A stretch of DNA of 64,000 bases, taken from Poindextera sp963706385 (GTDB lineage: Bacteria; Pseudomonadota; Alphaproteobacteria; Caulobacterales; Caulobacteraceae). Positions 6,951-16,500 of the stretch are shown piece after piece; position 1 is the first letter of the stretch; the number at the start of each line of letters is the position of its first letter. Under the pieces are notes generated by a model. It was given only the letters and a program-made list of their open reading frames with translations, had not been told where the DNA came from and made no database searches. A program made the position numbers and the translations under genes. Location of the stretch: positions 1,798,001-1,862,000 of the forward strand of contig OY970153.1 of the NCBI GenBank assembly GCA_963706385.1, read 5' to 3'.

Positions 6951-7925
6951 TTACGCTTGCGCCCCATCTTGGGCTGACGCGGCCCCGCCACCAGTTGGCC
7001 GGTATGTGAGGCGCCTGCCGACCACGCCCTTGAGCGCGAGTTGAGCGCGCTCTTGATCGTCCACACCCAGAGCAACGCGATAGCTGTAACGGAAGTCGAA
7101 CTCGGCCAAGTACCGATGCAAGTGCTTCTTGCCGCAATGCTGATAGACGCCCTTCATGCCGCGTTTGAAGATCGAAAAGTAACCCTCGATCGTGTTCGTG
7201 TGCACGGTCCGATCGTTGAGGCGAACATACTCATCTTTGGAGTGGTTGACGGTTTCATGGTCGCGGTAGGCAGCTCCCATTTGGGTATAGAGGTGGCTTT
7301 CGTCCGTCCGCAGCCGCGCTTCGCGGCTCAGGTTGGCTTCCACGATGGGAACCACGTCGTTGATCGTAAGGCCGTCCACGACGATTGAGCGGGCGCGACC
7401 GGTCTCGCGTTCAACCAACGCCACGACCTTCATCATTTGCTGGACGCCAGCGCGCGCGGTGGGCGCCGGCGCGTCCGGGTCTTGACCGATGAACGTCTCG
7501 TCCACTTCCACGGTCGCGCCGCCCATGCCGAACAGTCCTAGGTCGCCCTCCCGCATGGCTTCGCGGATGCGGTGAGCGAGGAACCATGCCGACTTGTAGG
7601 TGATGCGAAGCGTGCGGTGCAGCTGGTGCGCGCTGACGCCCTTTTTGCTCGCGCACATCAAATGCATAGCCTGAAGCCAGATGTGCAGCGGAAGTTTCGA
7701 CTCCTCAAAGACCGTGCCGATGCGGACGGTGAACTGTTTCTTGCAGTCCAGACATTTCTTGAGGCCAATGCGGACGCGCTTCTCGGGGTTCGGCTTGATC
7801 GCGGTGATCCGGCCCATGCGGCCACAGTGCGGGCAAACAGGGCCCTCCGGCCAGAGAATGTGCTCGACGCGCTCGAAGGCGGCGGCTTCGTCGTGGAAGT
7901 GGGGAGCAGAGAGAATGGATGACAT
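6951..7925 (-). CDS. IS1595-family transposase
   Basis: 324 residues. The N-terminus has a zinc ribbon (CPHCGRMG ... KKCLDCKKQFTVRIGTVFEESKLPLHIWLQA), the hallmark of IS1595/IS1016 transposases. The DDE-type core follows: VEVDETFIGQ (first Asp), RLRTDESHLY (second Asp) and HTNTIEGYFSIFKRGMKGVYQ, where the family has its conserved N/E-K residues. The reading frame is intact. The start codon lies about 65 bp inside the right end of the element, the normal distance for a transposase gene and its terminal repeat. It should mobilise the whole 3.5-kb unit, including the restriction-modification genes. Confidence 0.92.
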   Translation of the reverse strand: MSSILSAPHFHDEAAAFERVEHILWPEGPVCPHCGRMGRITAIKPNPEKRVRIGLKKCLDCKKQFTVRIGTVFEESKLPLHIWLQAMHLMCASKKGVSAHQLHRTLRITYKSAWFLAHRIREAMREGDLGLFGMGGATVEVDETFIGQDPDAPAPTARAGVQQMMKVVALVERETGRARSIVVDGLTINDVVPIVEANLSREARLRTDESHLYTQMGAAYRDHETVNHSKDEYVRLNDRTVHTNTIEGYFSIFKRGMKGVYQHCGKKHLHRYLAEFDFRYSYRVALGVDDQERAQLALKGVVGRRLTYRPTGGGAASAQDGAQA

Positions 7926-7990
7926 GGCGTTGAATCCGTTGGTGGATTCAGACTATCATGGCCCCGTCAGTTTGCAAGATATATAATCGC

Positions 7991-8090
7991 CGGTTTTGCG
8001 ATCAGAACGCGCTCAAGCTTTTGAATTTAGGGCACGATTCAACGATCAGGCAATTCCGCCTGATCGCATCGTGCCCTAACGCGCGCGCGA
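7991..8090. repeat. Right part of palindromic intergenic repeat copy A
   Basis: Starts with the duplicated CGGTTTTG and continues through GATCAGAACGCGCTCAAGC and the second stem, CGATCAGGCAATTCCGCCTG, to ATCGTGCCCTA. Joined to 4483-4514 it makes a complete repeat of about 120 bp with two stem-loops. Confidence 0.88.
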
Positions 8091-8112
8091 ATTCAAACGG
8101 CTGGAAACGGGT

Positions 8113-10314
8113 TTACGCCTCGGCCTTCTTGCGCGACTTGGCCGGCGGCTTTTTTCCCTCGGTCGGATAGTTCAGCGCCTCCAGCAGCGGGGCGAGCCCG
8201 TCGCCATAGCGTTTCCAGCGTTCCACCGAGGTCTTGTACACCGGCTTGCGGACCTGCACGACGCTGGCGGTCTTCACCGGCCGTGTCGATGTGTGGAACG
8301 ACAGGCAGGCGTCGTCCCAGTCCAGACCGATGTGGCCGATCAGGGCGCGGGCGTTGGTTTCCAGATCGTCGATCATCAACTCATAGTCGACCGTGTGCAT
8401 CACCCCGGCCGGCAGGACGCCTTCCCAGAATTTCATCAGGTCTTCGTAGTGACGGTAGTAGCGGCCAAGCTCGCCGAAGTCGTAGCTGTGCGGCATGTCG
8501 TCCTTGAACAGCTTGGTGTAGGTCGAAAGACAGGTATCGACCGGATTGCGCCGCGTGTGGATGATCTTCGCGTTCGGGAACAGTAGGTTGATGATGCCGA
8601 TGAAAAAGAAGTTGGTCAGCAGTTTGTCGGTCACCCGCGCGGCGCCGCCGGCGTCACGCTGGACTTCCTCCAGATAGGATCTGGCGACCTGCTGAAAATG
8701 ATCCGGCTCCAGCGCCGCGACCATGGCCGGATATTTTGGAATCGACGGAAACCGGTCGCGCAGAGCGCCCAGCACCCGGTTCAACACCTTGATTTCCCCG
8801 GCGCCGTAGGTCTTTGGGTGGCTGGATATGACCTGTTCGACCAGGGTGCTGCCCGAACGCGGCATGCCGACGATGAACACCGGCACGTTGCTGGGATCGC
8901 CCGGCCATGCGCGGTTTTCGAACGTCTCGCGGCTGAATGTCGCCTTGATCTGATCGAAGAAGGAAAAGGTCTCGGCTTCGTCGTACTTGAGCTGGGCGCG
9001 GCGCAACTTGGCGCCGATCGCATAGTGCTCGAGCGCGAGTTTATACTCGCCGGTGTCCTCGAGCGCCTTGGCCAGGGTGAAATGGATCGGAAGATAGCGT
9101 TCGCTCTTGGGATTTTCCGCCTTGGCCAGGATGTCCTTCATCTGGGCCAGCAGCGCGTCGTCGGCCTTGAAGGTCTCAAGGTCGTTGAGGTTTGAATAGG
9201 CCCCGTAAAGATCGGGGTTGAGCTCCAGCGCCTTCCTTAGCTCCGCCCTGGCGTCGTCGAGCCGGCCCACCGATTTGAGCACCACGCCGTGGAAGCTGTG
9301 CAGGTCGGCCGCTTCCGGATCGAGCTTGATCGCCTGTTCGAGGAAGCCTAGCGCCTCCGCATGGCGGTCCAGCTCATGATAGATCTGGGCGAGAACGCAA
9401 TAGGTCTCGGCCTTCTCCGGATCGGCGTCGAGCGCCAGTCGGGCGGCCTGCTCGGCGACGGCGTGCGCGCCGCGCTTGAGCTGGACCTTGGCCACGTTGA
9501 GCAGGGTGCTGACGTTGCGTTCGTCGAGCTTCAGCGCATCGCCCAGCACGCGCAGCGCCTCGTCGGTCCGGTCCTTGTGCAGCAGCAGGATCGACAGGTT
9601 GTTGTGGGCCTCGATGTAGCTCGGCTTCAGGCCGATGGCCTTGCGGTAGGCGTGTTCGGCCAATTCGAAGTCTTCCGCGTCGCGCAGCGCGGTCGCCATG
9701 TTGTTGTAGGCTTCCGCGTAGTTCGCCTTCTGGGTCACCGCGCGTTGGTAGCAGGCGATCGCCTCGGTCCGGCGCTCGAGCGCGCGATAGGCGTTGCCGA
9801 GATTGTTGTGCGCCTCGGGGAAGATCGGTTGCAGCGCGATGGCCTGTTCGTAGGCCGCCGCCGCCTCCGCGAATTCCTTGCGGTCGAAGTGGACGATGCC
9901 GAGATTGCTGTGGGCCTGGGCCGACTTGGGGTCCAGCTCGAGCGCCTTGGTCAGGGCCAGGTGCGCCTCGACCAGCTTGCCGCGCTGGCGTTCGATCTCG
10001 CCCAGGTTCGAATAGTAGCTCGGCGCGTTGGGGTTCAGCTTGATCGCCCGGCCAATCAGGTTGACCGCCTGTTTCGCATCGCCCTTGGCGTTGAGGATGA
10101 CGCCCAGCAGATTGTAGGCGTCGGGGATGTTCGGGCGCCGTTCGATGACCTGCCGGCAAACCTGCTCGGCCGGACCCAGCCGTCCGGCCAGGTAGAGCTT
10201 GCCGGCCTGGTCCAGCGCCTGGGCGGGGGTGACCGCGACCTTGCCGGGACCTGCCGGCCCCGCGGGAGCCGCGCCGGCGGTCGCCGCGCCGGCGCCGCCC
10301 GATTGTTGCGTCAT
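8113..10314 (-). CDS. TPR-repeat sulfotransferase family protein
   Basis: 733 residues with two parts. Residues ~30-450 are a run of tetratricopeptide repeats (repeated A..NLG.......EA...Y..AI.L.P units). Residues ~475-715 are a PAPS-dependent sulfotransferase domain: the 5'-phosphosulfate loop FIVGMPRSGSTLVEQ at ~477 and the 3'-phosphate motif IIHTRRNPVDTCLSTY at ~580. No export signal or membrane segment is visible, so it should be cytoplasmic. Bacterial proteins of this architecture are abundant in Caulobacterales and are thought to sulfate polysaccharides or proteins, but the acceptor is unknown. The C-terminus is Lys-rich (KKPPAKSRKKAEA). It lies downstream of the giant surface protein gene on the same strand, past a terminator. 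Confidence 0.88.
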   Translation of the reverse strand: MTQQSGGAGAATAGAAPAGPAGPGKVAVTPAQALDQAGKLYLAGRLGPAEQVCRQVIERRPNIPDAYNLLGVILNAKGDAKQAVNLIGRAIKLNPNAPSYYSNLGEIERQRGKLVEAHLALTKALELDPKSAQAHSNLGIVHFDRKEFAEAAAAYEQAIALQPIFPEAHNNLGNAYRALERRTEAIACYQRAVTQKANYAEAYNNMATALRDAEDFELAEHAYRKAIGLKPSYIEAHNNLSILLLHKDRTDEALRVLGDALKLDERNVSTLLNVAKVQLKRGAHAVAEQAARLALDADPEKAETYCVLAQIYHELDRHAEALGFLEQAIKLDPEAADLHSFHGVVLKSVGRLDDARAELRKALELNPDLYGAYSNLNDLETFKADDALLAQMKDILAKAENPKSERYLPIHFTLAKALEDTGEYKLALEHYAIGAKLRRAQLKYDEAETFSFFDQIKATFSRETFENRAWPGDPSNVPVFIVGMPRSGSTLVEQVISSHPKTYGAGEIKVLNRVLGALRDRFPSIPKYPAMVAALEPDHFQQVARSYLEEVQRDAGGAARVTDKLLTNFFFIGIINLLFPNAKIIHTRRNPVDTCLSTYTKLFKDDMPHSYDFGELGRYYRHYEDLMKFWEGVLPAGVMHTVDYELMIDDLETNARALIGHIGLDWDDACLSFHTSTRPVKTASVVQVRKPVYKTSVERWKRYGDGLAPLLEALNYPTEGKKPPAKSRKKAEA

Positions 10315-10460
10315 CTGCGCCTCATTCCATTGGTCGAATCATGGGCCCGAGCGGGCATCCGCCTCGGAGCCGGACGACAACGTCCATCTTCTCTAGCTAT
10401 TCCAAAGGACGCAAACCGAATCAAGCTCCCGCTCGATCGAATGGGGCGCCGGCGTCCGAA

Positions 10461-10490
10461 AGAAAAAGGGCCTTCACGACTGAAGGCCCT
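10461..10490 (-). terminator. Intrinsic terminator after the giant autotransporter gene
   Basis: A 10-bp perfect stem (AGGGCCTTCA / TGAAGGCCCT) with a 4-base loop, followed on the minus strand by TTTTTCT. It lies about 70 bp past the stop codon of the autotransporter gene. The surrounding 243-bp gap to the TPR-sulfotransferase start holds no gene. Confidence 0.85.
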
Positions 10491-10557
10491 CTGTCCATGA
10501 CGAAGGACGTCCCGCCCCGCGGACCTGACGCAAAGCGCCAAGCCCGCGGGATCGGGA

Positions 10558-13500
10558 TTAGAAGTTGATCGAGATCGTCGAGCGCCGGTTCAACGGCTCC
10601 TTGACCCCGTCGGGGGTGGGCACGGCGAGGTCGGTCTTTCCCTTCCAGTCGACGTTCAGCACCGATTGCGCCACGCCCAGCCCGACCAGCGCGTCGGCCG
10701 TGGCCTTCGCCCGGCGTTCGGACAGCCGCATGTTGTAGGCCGCCCCGCCGGAGGTGTCGGTGTGGCCGACCACGATGATCCGGGTCGCCTTGCCGTCGAG
10801 GGCGTAATGGGCCGCCTGTTGCACCACGCTCTGGGCTTCCGGCGTCAGGACGTACTGGTCGAACGGGAAGTAGACCACGAAGTCCTTGGCCACGAACGCC
10901 GGAGGCGGCGGGGGTGGCGGCGGGGGCGGCGGGGGCGGCGGGGGTGGCGGCGGAGGCGGCGGGGGGGGTGGCGGAGGCGGCGGGGCCGCCTGGCCGAACT
11001 TGTAGCTCAACTTCACCGACACCGAGTGATCGGTGACGTCGCTGTTGAACCGGCCGTTGTAGGCCACCCGGTACTCCAGGTTCTTGCCGTAGGTGCCCAT
11101 CAGCGCCAGGCCGACCACCGCGGCGTCCGGCTGACGGTAGGCGCTGATCACCGGGAAGCCCGAGCCGGCCGGCGCGTCGGCGTAGGCCGCGTCGTAGGTC
11201 GCCCGGTCTTTGCTGAAACCGTGCTCCCAGGCGATGGTCAACTGCGGATGGAAGGTGTTGTCCAGCGTCCCGGTGAACCGCGCGCCCAGATCGGTGGTGA
11301 AGTTGTCCGAGTTGCCGCCGGTGATCGACAGGTTGGCGCCCGGCACCCCGGTCTCGGTGTTGTGCTGGTAGCTGGCGTTGGTGTAGCCCAGGCCCAGGTA
11401 GGGGGTCACGGTCACCGACTGGAGGTCCATCGGCGCGCCGAACTCGCCGTAGACGTTGACCACGTCCGCCCCGATCTTGGTGCTGGTGCGACCGACCACC
11501 GCGGTGACCGGGGCGCCGATCGGCGAGGGCGTGAAGTTGGTGAAGTCCGGCTGGATGTCGATCGTGCGGTGGCCGTTGCCGTTGTACTCGCCGTAGCTAA
11601 CCAGACCGCGGACATACCAGCGTCCGGGCTCGTAGGAGCCGTAGACCCCGCCCTGCACACCGTCGGTGTTGATGCTGGCGTGGGTGGCCGGGAAGCTGAG
11701 GTTGTTCTGCACCCAGCCCAGAGCCGCGCCGATCATCAAGCGGTCGTTGATCGCATAGTCGCCGCCGAAGTAGACCGAAGCGTCGTCGGCGCGATATTTC
11801 GGAGCCTCGATGTCGGCCTTCTGATCGCTCCACTCGCCGGTCGCCCGGCCCCAGATCGAGGCCTGGCCAGGCGTGCGGCAGGCCTTGGGCGTATTGCCCT
11901 CGGCGTAGTGGATGTCATCCGAACAATCGATCCGTTCGCCGATGATGTTGTCGAACTGCCCGCCCGACCACTGCAACGACTGCAGATAGTCGGCGTATTC
12001 GGCCCCGGCCAACTGATCCAGCGCGTGCGGATAGTTCGCCGCGTTCTGGGTGAACAGGTTGGTCACCAGGTTGCCGAAGGCGCCGGTGAGCGAGGTCGAA
12101 TAGACGTCCTCGATCCCCTTGCCGGCCGACTTCTGGTTGATCGTCAGGCCGGGCACCGCGTTGAACGGCACCCGGGTGATGGTCAACACGTCCTGCTGGT
12201 AGCCGCCCGTGGTCGGATCGACCAGCGAGACCGACGGCGCCAGCAGCGGCGTCGGCGAGGTGACGCTGGAGAACTGGCCGCTGATCGCATTGCCGGAGTT
12301 GGTGGTGTCGACCACCGTGTAGGGGCCGTAGCTGTTGGCGAACAGGCCGACGTCCGGCCGGATCACCAACGCGCCCGCCAGGGTGGCGTTGTTGGCGAGG
12401 ATCTCCGGATTGCTCAGCAGACCCGCCCCGCTGAACCCCGCGGTCGGGAACTCGAGGGTCAGGGTGCTGCCGGCGTTGGAGTTGAAGGTGTTGACCCAGC
12501 CGCCGGAGGCGAAGAGGACCCCGCCGACCATGCGGTCTTCGAGGAACAGGTTGCCGCCGCTGGCCAGGGTCAGGGTGCCGTTATAGGTGGGATCGTTGAT
12601 CAGGCCGCTGAAGTCGGTCTCGCCGTTGGAGACGGTGATCACATCGTTGAGGCCGATGTTGATGTCGCCGAAGATGTAGCCGTTCCGCGACGTGCCCTTC
12701 AGATCGATGTTCACCGGGTTCGGCGAGCCGGTGGTGTCGATCGCCACCCCGTGGGTGACGGTGGTTCCGCCGTCGGTGGAAACCCCGGCCCAGATCTCGC
12801 CGCCGTCGTTGACGATGGTCGCCACGTCGGAGACGGGGGTCAGGATCCCGCCGCCCAAGGTCGTGAGCTGGATGCCGGTCGCAAAGGCGTTCGGTCCCTG
12901 GGCGTAGACGTGGATCACCCCGTTGTTGGTGATCGTGGCGTCGTTGACATCGGACGTAAGTTTGACGCCCACGGCGCTCGCGCCGCCGGTCGTGCCGGCG
13001 GCGATCGCCGAGACCAGCAACGTGGCCGAGGCGCCGTTGCCGATCGCGCCCGTCAGTTCGCCGGACGAGGCTTCGATGCCCAGCGCCTCGGCGACGGCGA
13101 GCTCGCTCGATTTGGCCGAGGCGCTGACCGTGAAGGCGCCGGTGTTGGACACCGCCAGGGTCAAGGCGTCGCCGACGCCGGCGTAGGGCTTGTAGCCGCG
13201 CGCTTCGGCGATGGCGTGGGCGTTAACATTCGTCGCGGCGGCGGTGGCGGTGGCGGTGGCCGCGACCATGAAGGTCCCGGTGTTGGTGAACGAGGCCGTG
13301 CCGAGCGCGCCGGTTCCGGTGAGGTTCTGTTCGACGCCGGAGGCGCCCGCCTCGGCCAACGCCTGCGCCGACGTCGAGGCGATAGCCACCGCGACCGCTT
13401 TGGCGGTGACCTGGAAGACGCCGTTGTTGGTGAAGCTGGCCAGCGATGCGCCGCCCGAGGCCGCGTTGACCACTTGCTCGACGCCGAAGACTTCCTCAAA

Positions 13501-16500
13501 TGCGGACGCGTGCGCGACGATCGCCGACGACGAGGCGACCGCGCCCGCGTTCGCCGAGACGGTCAGGGTCCCGGAATTGACCAGGCTGGCGGTGTCCGCC
13601 GCGCCGTTGACCGCCTGCTGATAGACTCCGAAAGCCACCGCCTCGGCCAAGGCGACGGTCGTGGCCGAGGCGTGGGCGTGGGCGGAGACGTCAAGCGTCC
13701 CGCTGTTGGTCAGGCTCGCCGTGGCGGTGCTGAGGGCCGTCCCATCCGCCGAGACCGACTGATAGATCCCGTCGGCCAAGGCGAGGGCGGCCGCATGGCC
13801 CGAGGCGTTGGCCGTGCCGGTGGCGGAGATGTCGAGCGTGCCGCTGCTGTTGTTGATCGAGGCGGTGTCCGCGTGGGCGCCGGAGACGTCCTGATAGAGG
13901 CCGTAATGGACTTCGGCCACGGCCGCCGCGCTGCCGGTGGCCGAGGCGCTGGCCGCCGCGGCGATGGTCAGCGCGCCCGAGTTGACGATCGAGGCGGTCG
14001 CGCTGCTGCCCGCGCCAGTGGCGGTGACGGTCTGTTCGACGCCGTAGCCGAGATAGCCCAGGGCCCAGGCGACGGCGCCGCCGACGGCCGTGGCCTGGGC
14101 GGCCAGGGTCATCGACCCGGTGTTGGTCAAGGTGACCGAGTCGGTCAGGCCGGCATAGGCCTCCTGAAGGATCGCCGGGCCGTCGCTGAAGGTCGCGAAG
14201 AACAGCGGGCTGGCGCTAACCGACAGGAGGGCGGAGCCGCTGGTGAACGAGGTCGAGCCGATGATGCCGATCGCATAGGCGTCGCCCGCCACCGGATCGG
14301 CGTAGCCCGAGGCCATCACCGTCAGCGTGCCGTTGTTGGTCAGGCTGGCCGTGGCCGCCCCGCCGGCGGAGGTGTCGGCGTACTGTTCGATCCCGGTCTG
14401 GATCTCGCCGCGCCCCTCGGCGGTGGCGGCGCCGACGGCCGAGCCCGACGCCAGAATCTTGAGCACGCCCGTATTGGTGTTGGTCAGCGCGGCGTCGGCG
14501 GATGCCGCGCCGTGGGCGTCTTGCGTGACGCCATACTCGATCCCGCCCGAGGCCTGGGCGGCGCCGGTCGCGGCGTTGGCCACGGCCATCGCGTCGATCG
14601 TCAGGGTTCCGGAATTGGTCAGGCCAATCGTCGCGGACCCGGTGGCGCCGGTGGCGGTGGCGTCCTGGTAGACGCCATACGACTGGTAGGCCGTGGCGTG
14701 GGCGAAGCTCTTGCCCGACGCCGTGGCCGAGTCCATGACCTGTAAGATTCCGGCGTTCTCCAGCGTATCGGTGACGGCGGTGGCGCTCCAGCTGTCTTGG
14801 CCGACCCCCGCGCGGTCATCGGCATAGGCATAGGCATCGCCACCGACCGCCGTGGCGGTCGCGCGCGTCCCGACCTGGATCGTGCCGCTCGCGCCGATGG
14901 TCAGGCTGGTCGAAGCCACGCTCCCGACGGCGCCGTCGCCTTCCGCCGACTGGTCGATCGACGTGTCGTACAGATAGGCTTCGGCTTTGGCGTAAAGCGG
15001 CGCCGTCGCGCTGGCGCTGGCGCCGACGGCCAGCATCCCGGTGTTGGCCAGCGTCGCCGACACCGTATCGGCGTTGTACGCCTTCTGCCAGACGCCGTAA
15101 TACTGATAGGCGTAGGCGGTGGCGTCGGCCGCCGCCGTGGTCGCCGCCGCATTGGCCGCGACGCCCACCGTCAGGGTTCCGCTGTTGGTCAGGCTGACGC
15201 TCGCCGCGCCGCCGAGGCCGATCGCCGCGGTGGTGGCGCTGGCGTACTGATAGATCCCGGCGTCAGAGCGTTCCGCTTCGGCGTAACCCCGGGTGGCGCC
15301 GCTGGCGCTGGCGCTGGTCAGGACGGTCAGGGTTCCGGAGTTCTCCAGGCTGGCGGTCGAGGAGTAGCCGCCTTCGGCGTATTGCACGACGCCGGTATGG
15401 GCATAGGCCGAGGCGTCGGCGTAGCCGGTCGCAGCGGCGGCGTTCGCCTGCACGGTCACGCTCAGCGCGCCGGCGTTGTTCAGGTCGGCCAGGGCCGTGC
15501 TGCCCGTCGCGCCGTCGGCGCCGGCGTACTGGTAGATCTCCGGCGTCGCGCCGACGGCCTCGGCGTAAGCGTAATGCGGCGCGACGGCGCTGGCGCTGAG
15601 CAGGATGCTCAATGTGCCGGAGGCGTTGTTGGTCAGCCCCACCGAGGCGGCGTCGGCGTTGGTGGCTTTCTGATAGATCGCCTCGCGTTCCATCGTCGCA
15701 TAGGCATAGGCCGAGGCCCCGGTGGCGGTCGCCTTGGCGTTGGCCATGGCCTCGATGGTTAGCGTGCCGCTGTTGGTCAGGCTGGCGGCCGCGCTGCTGC
15801 CGGCGACGCCGTTGGCGTCGGCGGACTGATAGATGGCGTATTCGGTGAACTCGGCGGTGGCCTTGGCGTAGGTGACGCCCGAGGCCGAGGCGCTGGCGGT
15901 CAGCGACAGCGAGCCGCTGTTGTTCAACGAGACCGAGGTGCTCAGGCCGTCATAGGCATACTGATAGAGCGCCGTGTGGCTGAAGTGAGCGTTGGCAAGA
16001 GCGGAGGTGCTGCCGGCCGCGGCGACCGCGGCGACACTGATGATCAAGGTTCCGGAATTGTCGATCGAGGCGGTGGCGGAGGTCTCCGCGCCCCCGGCCG
16101 AGACCCACTGATAGATCCCGTAGTCCATCGAGGCGGTGGCCTTGGCCTTATAGCCCTCGGCGGTGGCCTGGGCGAAGAATTCGACCGTGCCGCTGTTGGT
16201 CAGGTTGGCGGTCGAAACCGCGCCGCCGGAAACCTCCTGATAGATCGGATCGTAGACATGGGCCTGGGCGGTGGCGTCGCCGAGCGTCGCGTTGGCGTAC
16301 GCCAGCGCGCCGATGGTCAATGTGCCGGAAGCATTGTCGATGCTCGCGTAGGACGAGGTTTTCGCGCCCGCGGCGGTGACGTCCTGATAGACGCCGTAGC
16401 TGTCGACATAGGCGTAGGCCTTCGCCCCGGAAGCGGCGGCGGCGTCGGCCTGGGCCGCGATCAGGAGCGAGCCGGAATTTTCCAGCGTCGCCGAGGAGAC

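Larger units (their letters stand above)
4515..7990. mobile_element. IS1595-type transposon carrying a restriction-modification cassette
   Basis: About 3.48 kb. The ends are near-perfect inverted repeats of 21-22 bp: both read GCGATTATAT inward and end in TTGCAAAC, with two mismatches between them. The left end has one extra G. The element is flanked by the direct repeat CGGTTTTG (4507-4514 and 7991-7998), an 8-bp duplication (7 bp if the right end is placed one base later). Eight bp is the size made by IS1595-family transposases, and the element encodes one near its right end. Removing the element and one copy of the duplication restores an intact palindromic repeat, which fixes the boundaries. 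Passengers are an endonuclease, a methyltransferase, a 53-aa protein and a small putative DNA-binding protein. Confidence 0.88.

Noticed and set aside
10905..10990. GGC/GGG-rich tract as a possible G-quadruplex or microsatellite element
   Set aside because: It is fully explained as the Pro-codon run of the linker in the autotransporter; any slippage or quadruplex effect is untestable from sequence alone.
10666..14745. A 1359-aa open frame on the plus strand opposite the giant autotransporter (and another at 15976-18219)
   Set aside because: Antisense shadow of highly repetitive GC-rich coding DNA: the translation is Gly/Arg/Val monotony following the codon pattern of the minus-strand repeats, with no domain and no ribosome site.
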